Of a stretch of 64,000 bases of DNA, positions 50,691 through 62,299 are shown piece after piece (the first letter of the stretch is position 1; each line of letters begins with the position of its first letter). The DNA lies in the NCBI GenBank assembly GCA_012845835.1, contig JABAKD010000006.1, positions 10,894,945-10,958,944 on the forward strand, given 5' to 3'. Source of the DNA: Undaria pinnatifida. Taxonomy: Eukaryota > Sar > Phaeophyceae > Laminariales > Alariaceae. Both the position numbers and the translations under genes were made by a program. A model generated the notes under the pieces. The model saw only the letters and a program-made list of their open reading frames with translations. It was not told the origin of the DNA and searched no databases.

Positions 50691-51149
50691 GACTAAGACA
50701 TTCAGCCTTGTCCTGCGCACGGAAACTGTATAACCCGCGTGGGGGGACAAAACCAGACATCTGTAGAATGCAGTATGCATGAAACAATAAGTGTTATAGT
50801 GTGAGTTAGCTTGTGCAGTGGGCCACTTGGGTCTACCGACTTTGTACGCAAGTTCCTGTGTATTCCCTGTATATGTGGTTGGCTAGCGGAGGTCCAGCCC
50901 AGGCCTGATGCTCAGCTTTTTTGCTGTCGAGTCACGATGGAACATGCGGTGGACGTCGATCGCTACTGCTCCGAAGTGATCCCTCTTCTGCTCTATATAT
51001 AGTAGTTGCTCAAGCAAGGATCTTCAGAAATAATAACGATTAAGCTTTGACCCTAGCATATGTCAGGAGCCCCCGAAAAAATACGTACACAGGTACCCCT
51101 ACCGTAGATGGACGCGTGTTACGATAGGGTTGCACCACTTTTTTTCTGA

Positions 51150-52370
51150 GGTCCCACATTTTCGGAGCTTAAGACCGCCCCCAAAAAATAATTTGGAGTA
51201 AAATAAAACTGCTGGACCGGATGACAAAACTCCCATGCATGGCCTAGGCATACAAACGAGAACTATGCAACAAAAAAAAATGTCGTATTTCCGACCATTT
51301 TGGGTCAAGGAGCCCCGTCATTCAGAACACATTTCAGACCAAAAGTGCTACCTCTACATCGTAGCACGCGTCGATGCGGATAAGCCAACGGTGTTAGTAC
51401 ACGGCTGACCGTTGCCTTCGTGGATATACGGTGCATTTCTGATGGCGCGTGCTATATACGATAGGGTTACGATACGTAGCACTTTGCGCCACAACGTTTC
51501 TGCCTTTTTTTGGGACTCCGCTGAGGAAACCATTGACGCCACGCGTGCTACGATAAAGTATTGGTGCACCCTAACTTTCCGATGGTCCTCGATGGAGGAG
51601 GTCAACACCGACACCCGAAAGCGGAAGCGAAAAAATACCAATAATAGTGAAAGCCCGAAGAAAAACCCCACGACCTCGTAGGAATGCGAACAACTGCCCT
51701 TTTTTTGAATGCAACGGAGCCATCCCACGGTAGTAAAGGTAGTAACGGTAGGGGTTGCAGTTGTTGGATTAACTAATAATAATGTTCTTGTCCGGTTGAG
51801 CTCCTCAAGTGTGAAACTATCGGTTGGTATGATAACTTTACGAGCACATGATTTGTTATAGGACTAGTCTATACTTGTAACGCGCGCATAGAAATGTTGG
51901 TGGGATTTGCGCAAACGAATGCCTTCCAAGTCATGCTTCGGGTGATATGTATTGAGGTCCTCTTGTTAGGAGGCTCAGAAACTTCTTGTGATGCACCCCT
52001 AGCGTGGATTGGCGTAAACGACATCGGGTAGTTATTCCCTCGCAGGTGAGGAGCGCCCCGTCGACCCGAAACAGTTTGGCTTGGAAAAAAGTGCCTGCCC
52101 TAGTGTAGCACGCGTCCAATTTCGTATGAAAACCAACGTGTTTTATTGATTTTATACTCGCACATAAAAAATATTTCAAGGACGTCAGCCGTGAGTTATT
52201 GATTTATTTGTCATATATATGCCCAATATTTTTGTCGGGTTGCACTTTCATCATTGTTCCAAGCACGAACAAAAGGGAGGGAAGTATAGAGTTTCTCAAG
52301 CTAAGAGCCCCAGAAAAACCAGGTAGTAGGTGCACCCCTTCCGCAGGCACGCGTCTATCACAGTTCCCTA
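51150..52370. repeat. Dispersed family D copies, no supported gene
   Basis: Minus copy at 51150-51370 (CATGGCCTAGGC, CATTTTGGGTCAAGGAGCC), plus-strand relatives at 51780-52110 and 52200-52370 (CCAAGTCATGCTTCGGGTGA, GGGTTGCACTTTCATCA). A minus frame at 51354-51728 has a hydrophobic start but overlaps the repeats. Confidence 0.45.
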
Positions 52371-53384
52371 CGTTTTCGAATAAAAGCAGCGCTTGCGGAG
52401 ATCAACGGCTACTTACTTTATGGTACTACCGCTGCCGTGCGGAGAAAACTGGTACCAGAACAACGTAAAACGTGCAGCACTCTCCCCCAACAACCCGGAG
52501 CACGAGCAACGAGCAAGTACGCACCATCATCAGCTACACGCCGCACACGACGGTGCATTGTGCACACACCCTCGGACCACTTTCATTGCCGATTTTCTCG
52601 ACGACAGGTATACAGCATAGGCCCGGCAATAAGAAAATGCCCTTTAGGGAGAAAGTGATGCCCAACTTTTGGGCGGATGCGAAGAAAAGCGGACTAAGAA
52701 ATCGTGGTCAGCGGCGAGCGCTTCACTAAATCCTATACAATAGCCTATAATCAAGGTTGTGCAAGGGTCGCGTCACAATACGAATCTGAGGCTCACTCCA
52801 ACCAGGAGTTTCTGGTTGGTGAGCGTATGCTATAGAGCGAACAACACCGAGCGACGCGCTGGGAGAAATATCTCGTTACGGAAAGATGAAGGATCTGTAC
52901 GATATCTTCTAACGGCCATCTTTGTTGTTTGTACTGTACCCCCCTGGTTTTACAGTTAGAAAGAAGCCGACTCTGGAATCCATCCCCTGGGTTGTATCTA
53001 CACTGGCATGTATGGTATAGCTTCGTATAGCTGTCGTTACTCGTGGCTGCTCGAGAGAGAAGGCGTGGTACGTGGGCATGTGTATGGGTGTGCAGGAAAC
53101 AAAGATTTTTGTTGGATTCCCAAGTGGGGGTGAACCAAAACACCTGGAATCATACACCGCATGGTGATGGTTCCAGTATTTCGACGTGTTTTCAAAATTC
53201 GCACACCAGAGTAGAGCAGCAGAGAGAGAGGAAGGAGGGAAAGAAGCGCCGAAGCATCAATTGCCAATTGCAGTACTTGGTTGCGCACAGCAGCAGCGCG
53301 CAGCAGCAGGAGAAGCGGTCAGCTCGCACCACAGAGAGACTAACACACACCCTCGGCGAGAACGTGCCAGTTGGCACAGCCGAT

Positions 53385-53666
53385 ATGCCCGGGAGAGCAG
53401 AAAACAAAGGTAGCAGGACGCCGACGAGGGCTCACACGGTTGCCGAGTTCGACGCATGGCGCTCTCGGCAGGAGCTCGCTTCTAAGACCAGATCTTCTCG
53501 GGCACAAGGGAACATGGGACCGCCAGAGGCGGTTGCAGCTGGTGGTGGTGGTGCTCCTTACCACCATCGCCGCAGGACGTCCGCTGCGGGGCCAGGAGGG
53601 ACAGGCAGGAACAATGATACGGCGGGTGCTGGTGCTGCTGCGAAGCCCTTGCTGCCCATAACCAAG
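53385..53666 (+). CDS. First exon of an unknown gene
   Basis: ATG at 53385 opens 94 codons to an AAG/gtatga donor in phase 0: MPGRAENKGSRTPTRAHTVA, EFDAWRSRQELASKTRSS, AVAAGGGGAPYHHRRRTSAA and KPLLPITK. Composition (Ala, Gly, Arg) is typical of real exons here. The frame is open upstream too. The intron starts with the introner-like repeat. A candidate next exon in phase is 54974-55027 (LPQVQGATYMNWQATTE then a stop), after a strong acceptor. No domain recognised. Confidence 0.4.
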
Positions 53667-53696
53667 GTATGATATGTTACGACGGTGAGGTCTACC

Positions 53697-53870
53697 TACA
53701 GCAGTATATGATAGTGCTGGTGTGTGCCAGCCCACAATACCGGCAGTATAAAGGACACCGGCACTATTTGCTACCTCGTATAGTACCGGTATCGTATTGA
53801 TACTAGTTTGTTCCAGTTGTGCCAACGTTTTTTTCGGCACTATAAGAGAAGTATGCACTATTCAACACGC
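53697..53870 (+). repeat. Introner-like repeat at the start of the intron after 53666
   Basis: Shares GTGTGTGCCAGCC, ACAATACCGGCAGTA, GGACACCGGCACTATT, GTACCGGTA, TGATACTAGT, GTGCCAACG and CGGCACTATAAG with the repeats at 9200 and 22820. It has the same orientation relative to its donor, on the opposite strand of the window. Confidence 0.65.
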
Positions 53871-53949
53871 TCTATATGGCGACATGGAGACCTACCGTAG
53901 CTTGATTCCGAGCGTTGGTTGATACACCCGATGAGACAGGCTGGCAGTA

Positions 53950-55510
53950 TGATAGGGCGCTCTTACTCTGCCTTGCAGCAGCAGCAGCAGGCAGCACGCT
54001 TTGGGTAAGTTTGCGTTCGCTGCTTCCAGCTCGCCCTAGCTTTTGACCACCTAACAGGCCGCGAGTGATACACAGCAGCAGCGAGAAGCAGCAGTGCGAA
54101 CATGTGCCTGCGGCAGTTAAGCGATGAGCTAACTTTTCCCTTGTGATATACCACAACGTACGGAAATATAATGACTATTTAGTCTCAACATGAATTATCA
54201 ATCATCCTTATATTCCAGGACGTATTGACTCGTGCATTTTGAGCAGCAAACGCCCCGCCCCTACTAGCTACGACAGCAGTACCAGGTACTTGCAATTGGC
54301 TGCTCGGCGCGCCTGATAGCTGGGCCAAAGCCTTCATTTTATTGTGTGGTTCGAACAGCAGCAGCGGCAGCAGTAGCAGCAGCAAGAGGTCAATTGCAAT
54401 ATCAATTTGAGATGCTTCCGAGTCATCCGGTGCCCCACGAAGGACAGCATAGGCCGAGCAATTTATTTCACTTGATCAAATGCTCTCAAACGCAGCAGTT
54501 TCTTCTGGCCAGTGGCTTTCGATCAAAATACATGTCATGGTTAGGCAGGCGTGCAAGCAGCCGGGCCAACCCTGGCGCAACGTGCATTGCGCATCAACCG
54601 AAAGGTAACAACGGCAGCAGCAATAGGGTCGTTGCGACATTGAGAAGTTCCCTTGAACGGACCGGTGTGCCACGAGGGAAAATCTACTATAATAGGATGT
54701 GGTGATCGATCAGATATCAGATATCAGATAACCCAACTAACTGAAACAGTGCCCCCCCTTAGGTCTGCCTTTTGGACGGATCAGAGGCTACGTCCAGCGT
54801 CCAGCACAGGACACTTGACACCCCAACCCTGGTAAGAAACAAAGAAATAAGAAAGCCAGACTGACATTTACAGGAAATTAATAAATTCGAGAGCCGTTAT
54901 ACCGAAGTTAGTGTAGAACGCACCCCCCCTCATATAAGAAATCTAACCTGAGCCATCTTGCTTCTTATTCTAGCTGCCCCAGGTGCAAGGCGCAACGTAC
55001 ATGAACTGGCAGGCAACGACAGAGTAGCAGCAGCGCAGTGGTATATACATGTATATCATTGTACACAGCAGCACCAAGGGCAAACCTGCTGCTGTTGCCG
55101 CTGCCGCCGCTGTTCTGTACATGGCGTATTAATAGATGTTGCGACGGCCGCAACGTGTGTTACAATGGCCGCAACGTGTTATGTATCGACGGCTTACGAT
55201 GTTATACCTTTTTCATCATATTGTACAAGCCCAAAAATCGCCGCGCTTCCCGCGCCTCATTTTTTCCCTTTTTCTTATTGGGATGCGCCAAGCGAAGGTC
55301 GTCGATGGTATGATGTACGGAAACCGTTGCATTCATGGTGGTATTGTGTTAAAAAATGGCCGCTTTCGTCCCAGACTCGTTCGAGCACTAGGATAGAGGC
55401 ATCTGGTAGGTGTGAAAGGCGTGCTGTCGCTGTGGTGCCTGTCTGCGCTGCTGTTTGGGCCGTTTGCCGGTCAACGGAAGAGTGGGCCTCGTGTTGGGGT
55501 GTGTTATTGT
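53950..55510. other. Repeat-poor stretch with CAG/CTG runs; no further exon certain
   Basis: Short CAGCAG runs occur near 53975, 54075, 54358 and 54610. The plus frame 54958-55512 is open but low in support. Possibly intron of the gene beginning at 53385. Confidence 0.3.
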
Positions 55511-55921
55511 AGCTATAGACACGTCCGACGATCAAGCAGCATCCTTTTCAACTGGCCTGGTAAAAATGGTCATGGCTTGAACATCGTAGCATTGATGTGG
55601 ACTAGCTGCCTTTTCACTGTTTTCGACACCACAGAGAATGGTCTGGGCTAGGCCCTGGCCTTCAAGGCTCGTTTTTAGGGGCGTTAAGGGAAACGGCTAA
55701 TGCTCGCCGCAGGCAAAAAAATAATGGATTAAGGCTATTTGAAGGATCAAGCCTTAACGGCCTTAACGAACCTTAAGAGCCTTAACCAGATAGGCACGGG
55801 CCTTCATAAAAATCCTTAAGCAAGCCTTAAGCCGTCTATTACTAACAAAAGTATCCCCCACCAATTCCAAGCAGTTTGTCCCCAAAATTGATTTTAGTAG
55901 GCACGAGGATAACCTATATAT

Positions 55922-56210
55922 CCGGTCGCCCCGGTGGCGTATCAGGTTATCCTCGAGCCTGGTATAGGTCAGTTTCGTGAGTTCGAGCCCCACCAAGTGC
56001 ATACTCGTATAAATTCGTTTGGACTTTTCTTGTGCACAAATTGACTTGCAGAAAGCGCGAGAGCGTGAGGTAGCAAAACTGGATGAAAATCGACGAGCAG
56101 TGGGATTGCTGAGCCCTATGCGCGATAAAAATTGAAGGCAAGAACCGGGGGGGAGAACGGACGATACCTGTGACCACGGCCTGTCCAGAAGCTGGAAAGT
56201 AGAAGTGTGA
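55922..56210 (+). mobile_element. tRNA-derived SINE, family 1
   Basis: Same head (GGTGGCGTATCAGG, GAGTTCGAGCC) and body as the copy at 29903, ending GCTGGAAAGTAGAAGTGTG and an ATATATA tail instead of poly-A. Confidence 0.85.
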
Positions 56211-56249
56211 ATATATATAACTGCTACTACTGCTATTACTGCTATATTC

Positions 56250-56600
56250 AAACCCATGCCCCCAAGCCCTTAAAAACTCCGCCCTCCCCTCACCGGTTAT
56301 ACGACTTACAGGATGCACTTGATAAACTGATGCATTTCCTTCCACAGCTGTCAGATTTTGTCCACCTCAAAAACGGGTTTTATAGTTTCCGCGCACAGAC
56401 TGACTATCATCACCTTGTTGACCCTGATAGCTACACTGCAGTTCCAAGGGGAGTCGCCGACCTATATCCTTAATGAAGACACAACCCGTAATACGCGCGA
56501 TCGGAGTATCACACGCAGCTTGCAAAGACGAGTTTCGACGAAATCTTCGATCTCACAGCTGGAGTGTAATTTTATTTTTATAATAATATACAAGGTTCCC
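56250..56600 (+). repeat. Dispersed repeat family R, near-complete copy
   Basis: Directly follows the SINE. Carries CCTCACCGGTTATACGACTT, TATAGTTTCCGCGCACAGAC, GAGTCGCCGACCTATATCC and TCTCACAGCTGGAGTG, ending in ATAATAATA. Confidence 0.75.
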
Positions 56601-57212
56601 CTCCGGGAAGTGTGCCTAGGGGAGTGGCGCGAAAACGAAACCCCAACATCCAACATCTGACTGTCTGTGGGCAAATAAGATGTACCTGGTGGTAGTCAAA
56701 ACTATGTTCTTGTCCGCAGCTCGAGAAGCGGAGTGTGGGGAGGCGCCCTCCCGGGTACGCTTCGCTCCCTCGCCGTCGTGGTGGAGAACCGCAAATAATA
56801 AGTGGTAATCCCATCACAGTACGTACGTGTCCAGCGCCAGTACTCGTACGATGGGGACTTTTTATACGGGCGACTCTTCTGCTGTAAACTTTGCGTGGGT
56901 AAAAAATGAAAGAACGAATAGGTGGATTTTCAACCGGCGAAAAAACAAATCAGCAGTTGTTCCTTGCGCCGTCTTTCTATCGTGGTTTTGATGTTTTCTC
57001 TTTGTTTCCTGTTGTTTCGTACGGAAATCAGCAATTTCAGAATAGGTACTCTTCGTGTCTTGTTGAGCCAGATATTGAACTCAACGACGAGTGATACACT
57101 CCAGGATGGGCAATCATCCCCCTTCACCGCCAGTTCGTCGCAGAGAGTGCGCGAAATGAGGAACTGTAGGGCTTCTATTGTCGCTGAGACAGCGCAGCCC
57201 TTTCTCATGGAG

Positions 57213-58340
57213 CATCAGCGCCTATATCCACTGCTGTTTGCTTTTTATAGTCAAGAAAAAATACGCTGGGTTGTTTAGATCGTCGTCCGATTCAAAATCG
57301 TCCCCTCGTGGAGACGAAAGCAGCTCGACCCAGCATAGCGAAGACTCGCCACGCGCACATACATGATGTATCCTACTACTGCTGCTGTGCGGCAAGGTTG
57401 TACACGTAGCGCTGTGCTGTCCTCATGTTGTCTGGTCCCTGATATCTGTGGTGTGAGCAAATTCTCCGACCCATAACATTACCCCTCTGTGATGTACCTG
57501 GTACGTAAAAAACACACAGTCTACTTGGACGTAAATGTAAGGATGGGTTGGTAGATAAATTACCATCAGAAAGTTTCCTATATTACCGCCCAACTTGGCG
57601 CGATCTGTGGACATGCAATGGAGATGCGGACGAAGTGGCAGCACAGCGGAAATATGGGGTATGGTGGGGTGACAAATGGCACGCTCCGATCAAAGAATCA
57701 GCTACTACAACAGCAGCCACACGCGCATAGAGTTGCACGCTTTTGATGCTTGAGGGCTGGACCGCTGCTGGGCGGCAGGATCGTAGCGTGGTGCCATCAG
57801 CGCCTATATCCACTGCTGTTTGCTTTTTATAGTCAAGCAAAATTACGCTGGATTGTTTTGATCGTCGTCCGATTTAAAATTGTCCCCTCGTGGAGACGAA
57901 AGCAACTCGCCTCAGCATAGTGAGGACTCGCCACGCGCATGTACATGATGTATCCCACTACTGCTGCTGTGCGGTAGGGTTGTACACGTAGCGTTGTGCC
58001 GTCCTCATGTTTGGTACTTGTCATCTGTGGCGTGAGCAAAATCTCCGACCCATAACAATACCCCTTTGGTATGTAGTACGGAAAAATACTGCCTCTTTCG
58101 ACGTAAATGTAAGGACGGGTTTTATATCAATTACTATTTAAAAGATTCCTATACTACCGACGAAATTAGCGCGATCTATGGATATGCAATTGAGATGCGT
58201 CCGAAGCGGCGGCACACCAGAAATATGGGGTATGGTGGGGTGACAAATGCCACGCTCCTATAAAAGAATCAGCTACTACAACAGCAGCCACACGCGCATA
58301 CAGTTGCAGGCTGCTGCTGCTGGGCGGCAGGATTAGCGTG
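57213..58340. repeat. Tandem duplication, about 580-bp and 545-bp units
   Basis: Unit 1 starts CATCAGCGCCTATATCCACT at 57213 and unit 2 at 57795. Shared blocks include CCCCTCGTGGAGACGAAAGC, CATGATGTATCC, GACGTAAATGTAAGGA, ATATGGGGTATGGTGGGGTG and AGCTACTACAACAGCAGCC. Unit 1 has a protein-like plus frame (KWHAPIKESATTTAATRA), but the two units do not keep it. Confidence 0.85.
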
Positions 58341-60059
58341 GTGCTCTGTGCAAAAAGAGGGAAAGAAACGTGTACCTTCCACGAGCAGGAAAGCCCGGTT
58401 TGCATCAAAGTTTTACGTGCGTATTCGGGGATAGGGGATGCAGAAACCCAATATCCGAGGATGCTGCGGAAACCCGGGGATTTGCCTTTAGTGTGCCCAA
58501 GGCCAAAACAGTTTGAAAGGCTTGCCACGCGCGACACACTGCACGGATCGCGCCCAAACCTCCAGCAACGTGAGCCCGACGGTCGAATCGTGCCCACCCC
58601 ACCCTACGTTTGGGACAAAGGTGCGAGCACGAAGAGATGTGCCCAAAGGAAAAAAAAAGCACAATTATACATATACGTATAGTACCAAGCCACCGGGAAT
58701 CAAGTCGCGCTGAGTCCAGCAAGTTGAATTTTCATCCACTCTATCAATAAGTATGATGAGATGATAGTCACTGAACTTGCTGAGCCGGTGCGGCGGGGCT
58801 GGGGGGTATCCCCGAGGGGAAACTCCCGCCGCGCGCGCCTCGCCGCCTGATTGGCCGAGGGGGGGCGGAGGGGGGTCCCTCGGCCATTGGGGTTGGGGCT
58901 CGGAAAACGTAGGGATGAAAGCCATATATATATGCCTAATGTATTATATTATTGTGCATCGGCCGACAGGCATCAGCGGGGAAGCTGAAGCGGCCCTAAT
59001 GTGCTGTGTACACATCATTTAGACGTACTGGTGTTGCTGTTGCCGATTGCTGTGCTTTCGTTCTATGTAGACTTCACTCCCAGAAGCAGCAGCACTTCTG
59101 TAGCCGCTACCCTCTTCTTTTGCGATTGCACCAATCTGGACGGAAATGTAAAGACCTTTCGGTTTTCGTATGTGTACCCCCAATGGGCCTTAAACTTCCG
59201 TCCGGATGCGTATCTGGTAGTACGATACAAGCACCAGGTCGCCGCAATACGATATACTTGGTCTTCGGGTTGATTGCGTCATATTCGTGAAACTCCCCGG
59301 AAAATCGTTGTTTATTGACTAGTAAGTCATGTCCGTGAAGCTCCCGCGACACTCAAGAAGCAAAATGAAGATGTCGTCTCCCGCTAAAAGTCCAAACGGA
59401 ATGGAGGAAACGCCCGAAACACCCCCCCACCCCCCTTCCACCCACTCGTTCGATAATATCATACAAGGAACTACCGTCCAGCCTTTGGGTACAGTAGTAG
59501 CGTAAGCAAGTCCAGCCGATGTGTAATGAGTTGCACAGAGTATCTGCTGCTGTACTTCGGGCAACATTTTGATTGTCTAGTTCTCGCGAGGCCTCTTAGG
59601 GGCGGTGGCGCTGGTGCCGCTACAGTAAAGAACTCGAGCTTTTTTAGAAGCACAAGCATATATCCCGCCCTATTTTTAAGCGGTTTGTCACCAAAAATAT
59701 GGATGCAGTTAAGCCCGTTAGAGCCCCAAAACCCCTTCCTATACTAATTCCAAGTAACTTGTCCTGAAAACGGGTTTCCAGTGGTAAGGCGTTAAGGTGT
59801 TTTGCGCGGTCGGGCCGGGCTTTGTCGGAAGGAACGTGCGCGCCGCGCGTGTAGTAGCGCTGCACTTGTGCACCGGTTGGAGAACGCCCTTGACGAGTCT
59901 ACTAAATAGACGCTCTTAGCCTCAGGTTGATGTTATGGTGTGCAATGGGCACCACACAGCTCTTAGGTCAAGGTGGAGCATGCCGATTTGACTGCTCTTG
60001 TCTCCCGATTGCTCCTGTCCAGGGCTATCTTTACCCTGTGTACCCGCGGTAAAACACCT

Positions 60060-60490
60060 TGTACAGTGAGTTGTACCCTCCGCCCCCCGGCCTGGAGTAT
60101 TTCCGCAGGGAAACGGAAGTCGTGTGGTACCTGCCGCAGGGCAGTTCTCCATCCTCGTCTACCTCAATACCTGAAACGAAGCAAGCAGCAGGGTCGGCGT
60201 GCGTAAGCTTTTGGGGCCCACGGGTGGTACGGGTGCGTTGGTCCTACGCAGATCGCGTAGCGCCTGCCGCAGGGCAGCTCTCCATGCTCGTCACCCTCAA
60301 TGCCTGAGACGAAGCACGCAGCAGGGGTCGACGTGGTGCGCAAAAGCTTACTCATGTCGACCCCTGCTGCGAGCTTGGTTCCAGACGTTGAGATTGACGA
60401 GGGTGGATAACTGTCCTGTGGCGCGTGCCACACGACCTCCGTTGCCCTGCGGAAGTACTCTTGACCAGGGACGGAGGGTATGACTCGTTG
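60060..60490. repeat. Large imperfect inverted repeat
   Basis: The plus-strand block 60083-60190 (EYFRRETEVVWYLPQG in one frame) recurs inverted at 60355-60475 (EYFRRATEVVWHAPQD on the minus strand), with a partial third copy at 60245-60340. It lies beside the 60.5-61.1 kb element and is probably part of it. Confidence 0.7.
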
Positions 60491-60529
60491 TGTTTTGCAG
60501 AAGCGTCGATTTTCATCAAGCCTCGATGA

Positions 60530-61125
60530 ACATTGTCGACCAACTATGATTGACCTCCGATCTCGAGATAGAGACAACCCACGCCCACTCCTCTTCGTTC
60601 CGGACAAGGTCACATGAGTGTAGGTGACAGCGCTGAAGAGTAAATCTTGATCCATGCCCTAGGGCGTGAGAGGTTGCTTGTGCTGTCCGGTGGTCTTGCG
60701 TCAACTCCACCCAAGATTCTAGTTTTTGCCTGTTGGGAGACGATGGGTTTTTTTGTCTCAGTTTTCGACACGCCTGCTGCAAAAATTGTGTTCAACAGAA
60801 GCCTGATCGGCGCCCGCCACACATCACCGACCGTAGAGTGATCAGTGTACACCAAGGGAGGGTCGGAGCCCCTGGCGAGCTTGCCACGTTCAGATTTCAC
60901 GGCGCTGTCGTTGATTTCGTCGAACGAAGTGTGTGGAGCTCACGAAATCATGCCGCGTCTAATCCAATAATCTTGACAAATTCTCAAGCAGATGTTGGCT
61001 AAGATCGCCGCGACATATCATTTTTTTTCACTTTGGAAAGTTCCTAAAAATAATTCTACTTAATTGGGCCCGTAGACGACCGTCCAGGCAAAGTTTGGCT
61101 GGGATCTTCCGAACATTGTACTTTT
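60530..61125 (+). mobile_element. About 600-bp repeat, inverted partner of 12505-13113
   Basis: On the minus strand one frame reads MDQDLLFSAVTYTHVTLSG, matching MDQDELFSAITYTHVTLSG in the other copy. Homology continues through CGTCGAACGAAGTGTGTGGA and GGCAAAGTTTGGC. Both copies are broken. Confidence 0.6.
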
Positions 61126-61343
61126 TTGCGAGCACCGGCTTTCCATTAGCACCGGTCTTAGTTTCGCCTATTCAAAATGGTAACACTATTATGTACATAC
61201 TACAGTTCTGCTGCCCTGAGAGACGGTTTGATGACATTGCAGCGTATGCCAGGCACCTGGTGCCAGATACCAGGTATTGGTATGCAATACCAGAATCAAT
61301 ATTATTAATTAGGGTTATGGTTTTTATGGCACCGGTGTCGTAA

Positions 61344-62135
61344 TTCCTTATTTGAGACACGGGTGTTGCAAATATGCTTTTATTCACGGCACTGCGCCTT
61401 GTTTGCGTCGCACGCCCCGGATCACCTCGGAACTCTCAATGCTGCTTTGGCATGGTGAAGAGCTATCGCGGAAGCTATCCTGTATCAAAAACGACCCAGT
61501 ACTCGACGAGATACGTCGCATCCTGGTGCACCGGCAGAATATTCAGACCGGTGTCGCAAATAACGTTATTTACGACACCGTTGTCTCCAATACCTTATTT
61601 ACGAAACCGCGGAACGTTCATGATGCGAGCCCCTAGATTATGTCAGTGCTGGTTTGGCATGGTGTCGGGCTATGATTGAAGCTATCATGTACCTGAAACG
61701 GTCGAGTGGTCGACGAGATACGCTGTATCCTGGTGCACCAGCAGCACAATCAGACCGGTGTCGTAAATAAGCCTCAAAAAGGCCTCATTTACGACACCGG
61801 TGTCGCAAATGCCTTATTTACGACATCACGGCACATTCACGGCGCACATGCCGGATCGACCAGACGCTGCCACGGCTGGTATGGCATGGTGTAGAGCTAT
61901 CATCGAAGCTATCCTGTACCCGAAACAGTCCAGTGCTCGACGAGATACGTCGCATCCCCTTGCGCCGTCAGCATCTTCAGACAGGTGTCGTAAATAACGT
62001 TATTTACGGCACCTGTATCGCACATATGTTATTTAAACAAGGCGCGGCGTCGTAAGTAAGAGCCTATTTGCGACAATGGTGTCGCAAATAAGCAATTACG
62101 ACACCGGTGTCGTAAATAGCATTATTACTCTACTA
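61344..62135. repeat. Tandem array of about 220-bp units with nested palindromes
   Basis: Three main units (about 61430-61640, 61640-61860, 61860-62135) share GGCATGGTG, AAGCTATCCTGTAC, CGACGAGATACG and GACACCGGTGTC. The palindromes GTCGTAAATAACGTTATTTA and its continuation, and ACACCGGTGT, recur with loops of varied sequence. Confidence 0.85.
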
Positions 62136-62299
62136 GTTAATGTGTAGGCAAGACATTTTTATGGTGCCCCGTGAGACAAGTTGATGGCATTGCAGCACAC
62201 ACCAGGTACTTGGTACCAGGCAATTTGGCTATTGCCTTGTACATATCTTGATTGCTGAAATATGCAGTGACTCCCCCACCCTCCCCCCAGCGTCCCCAA

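Noticed and set aside
54958-55512. 185-codon plus frame
   Set aside because: Starts within a likely splice acceptor and is Cys-rich through CTG runs; only the short segment 54974-55027 in another frame fits the upstream exon.
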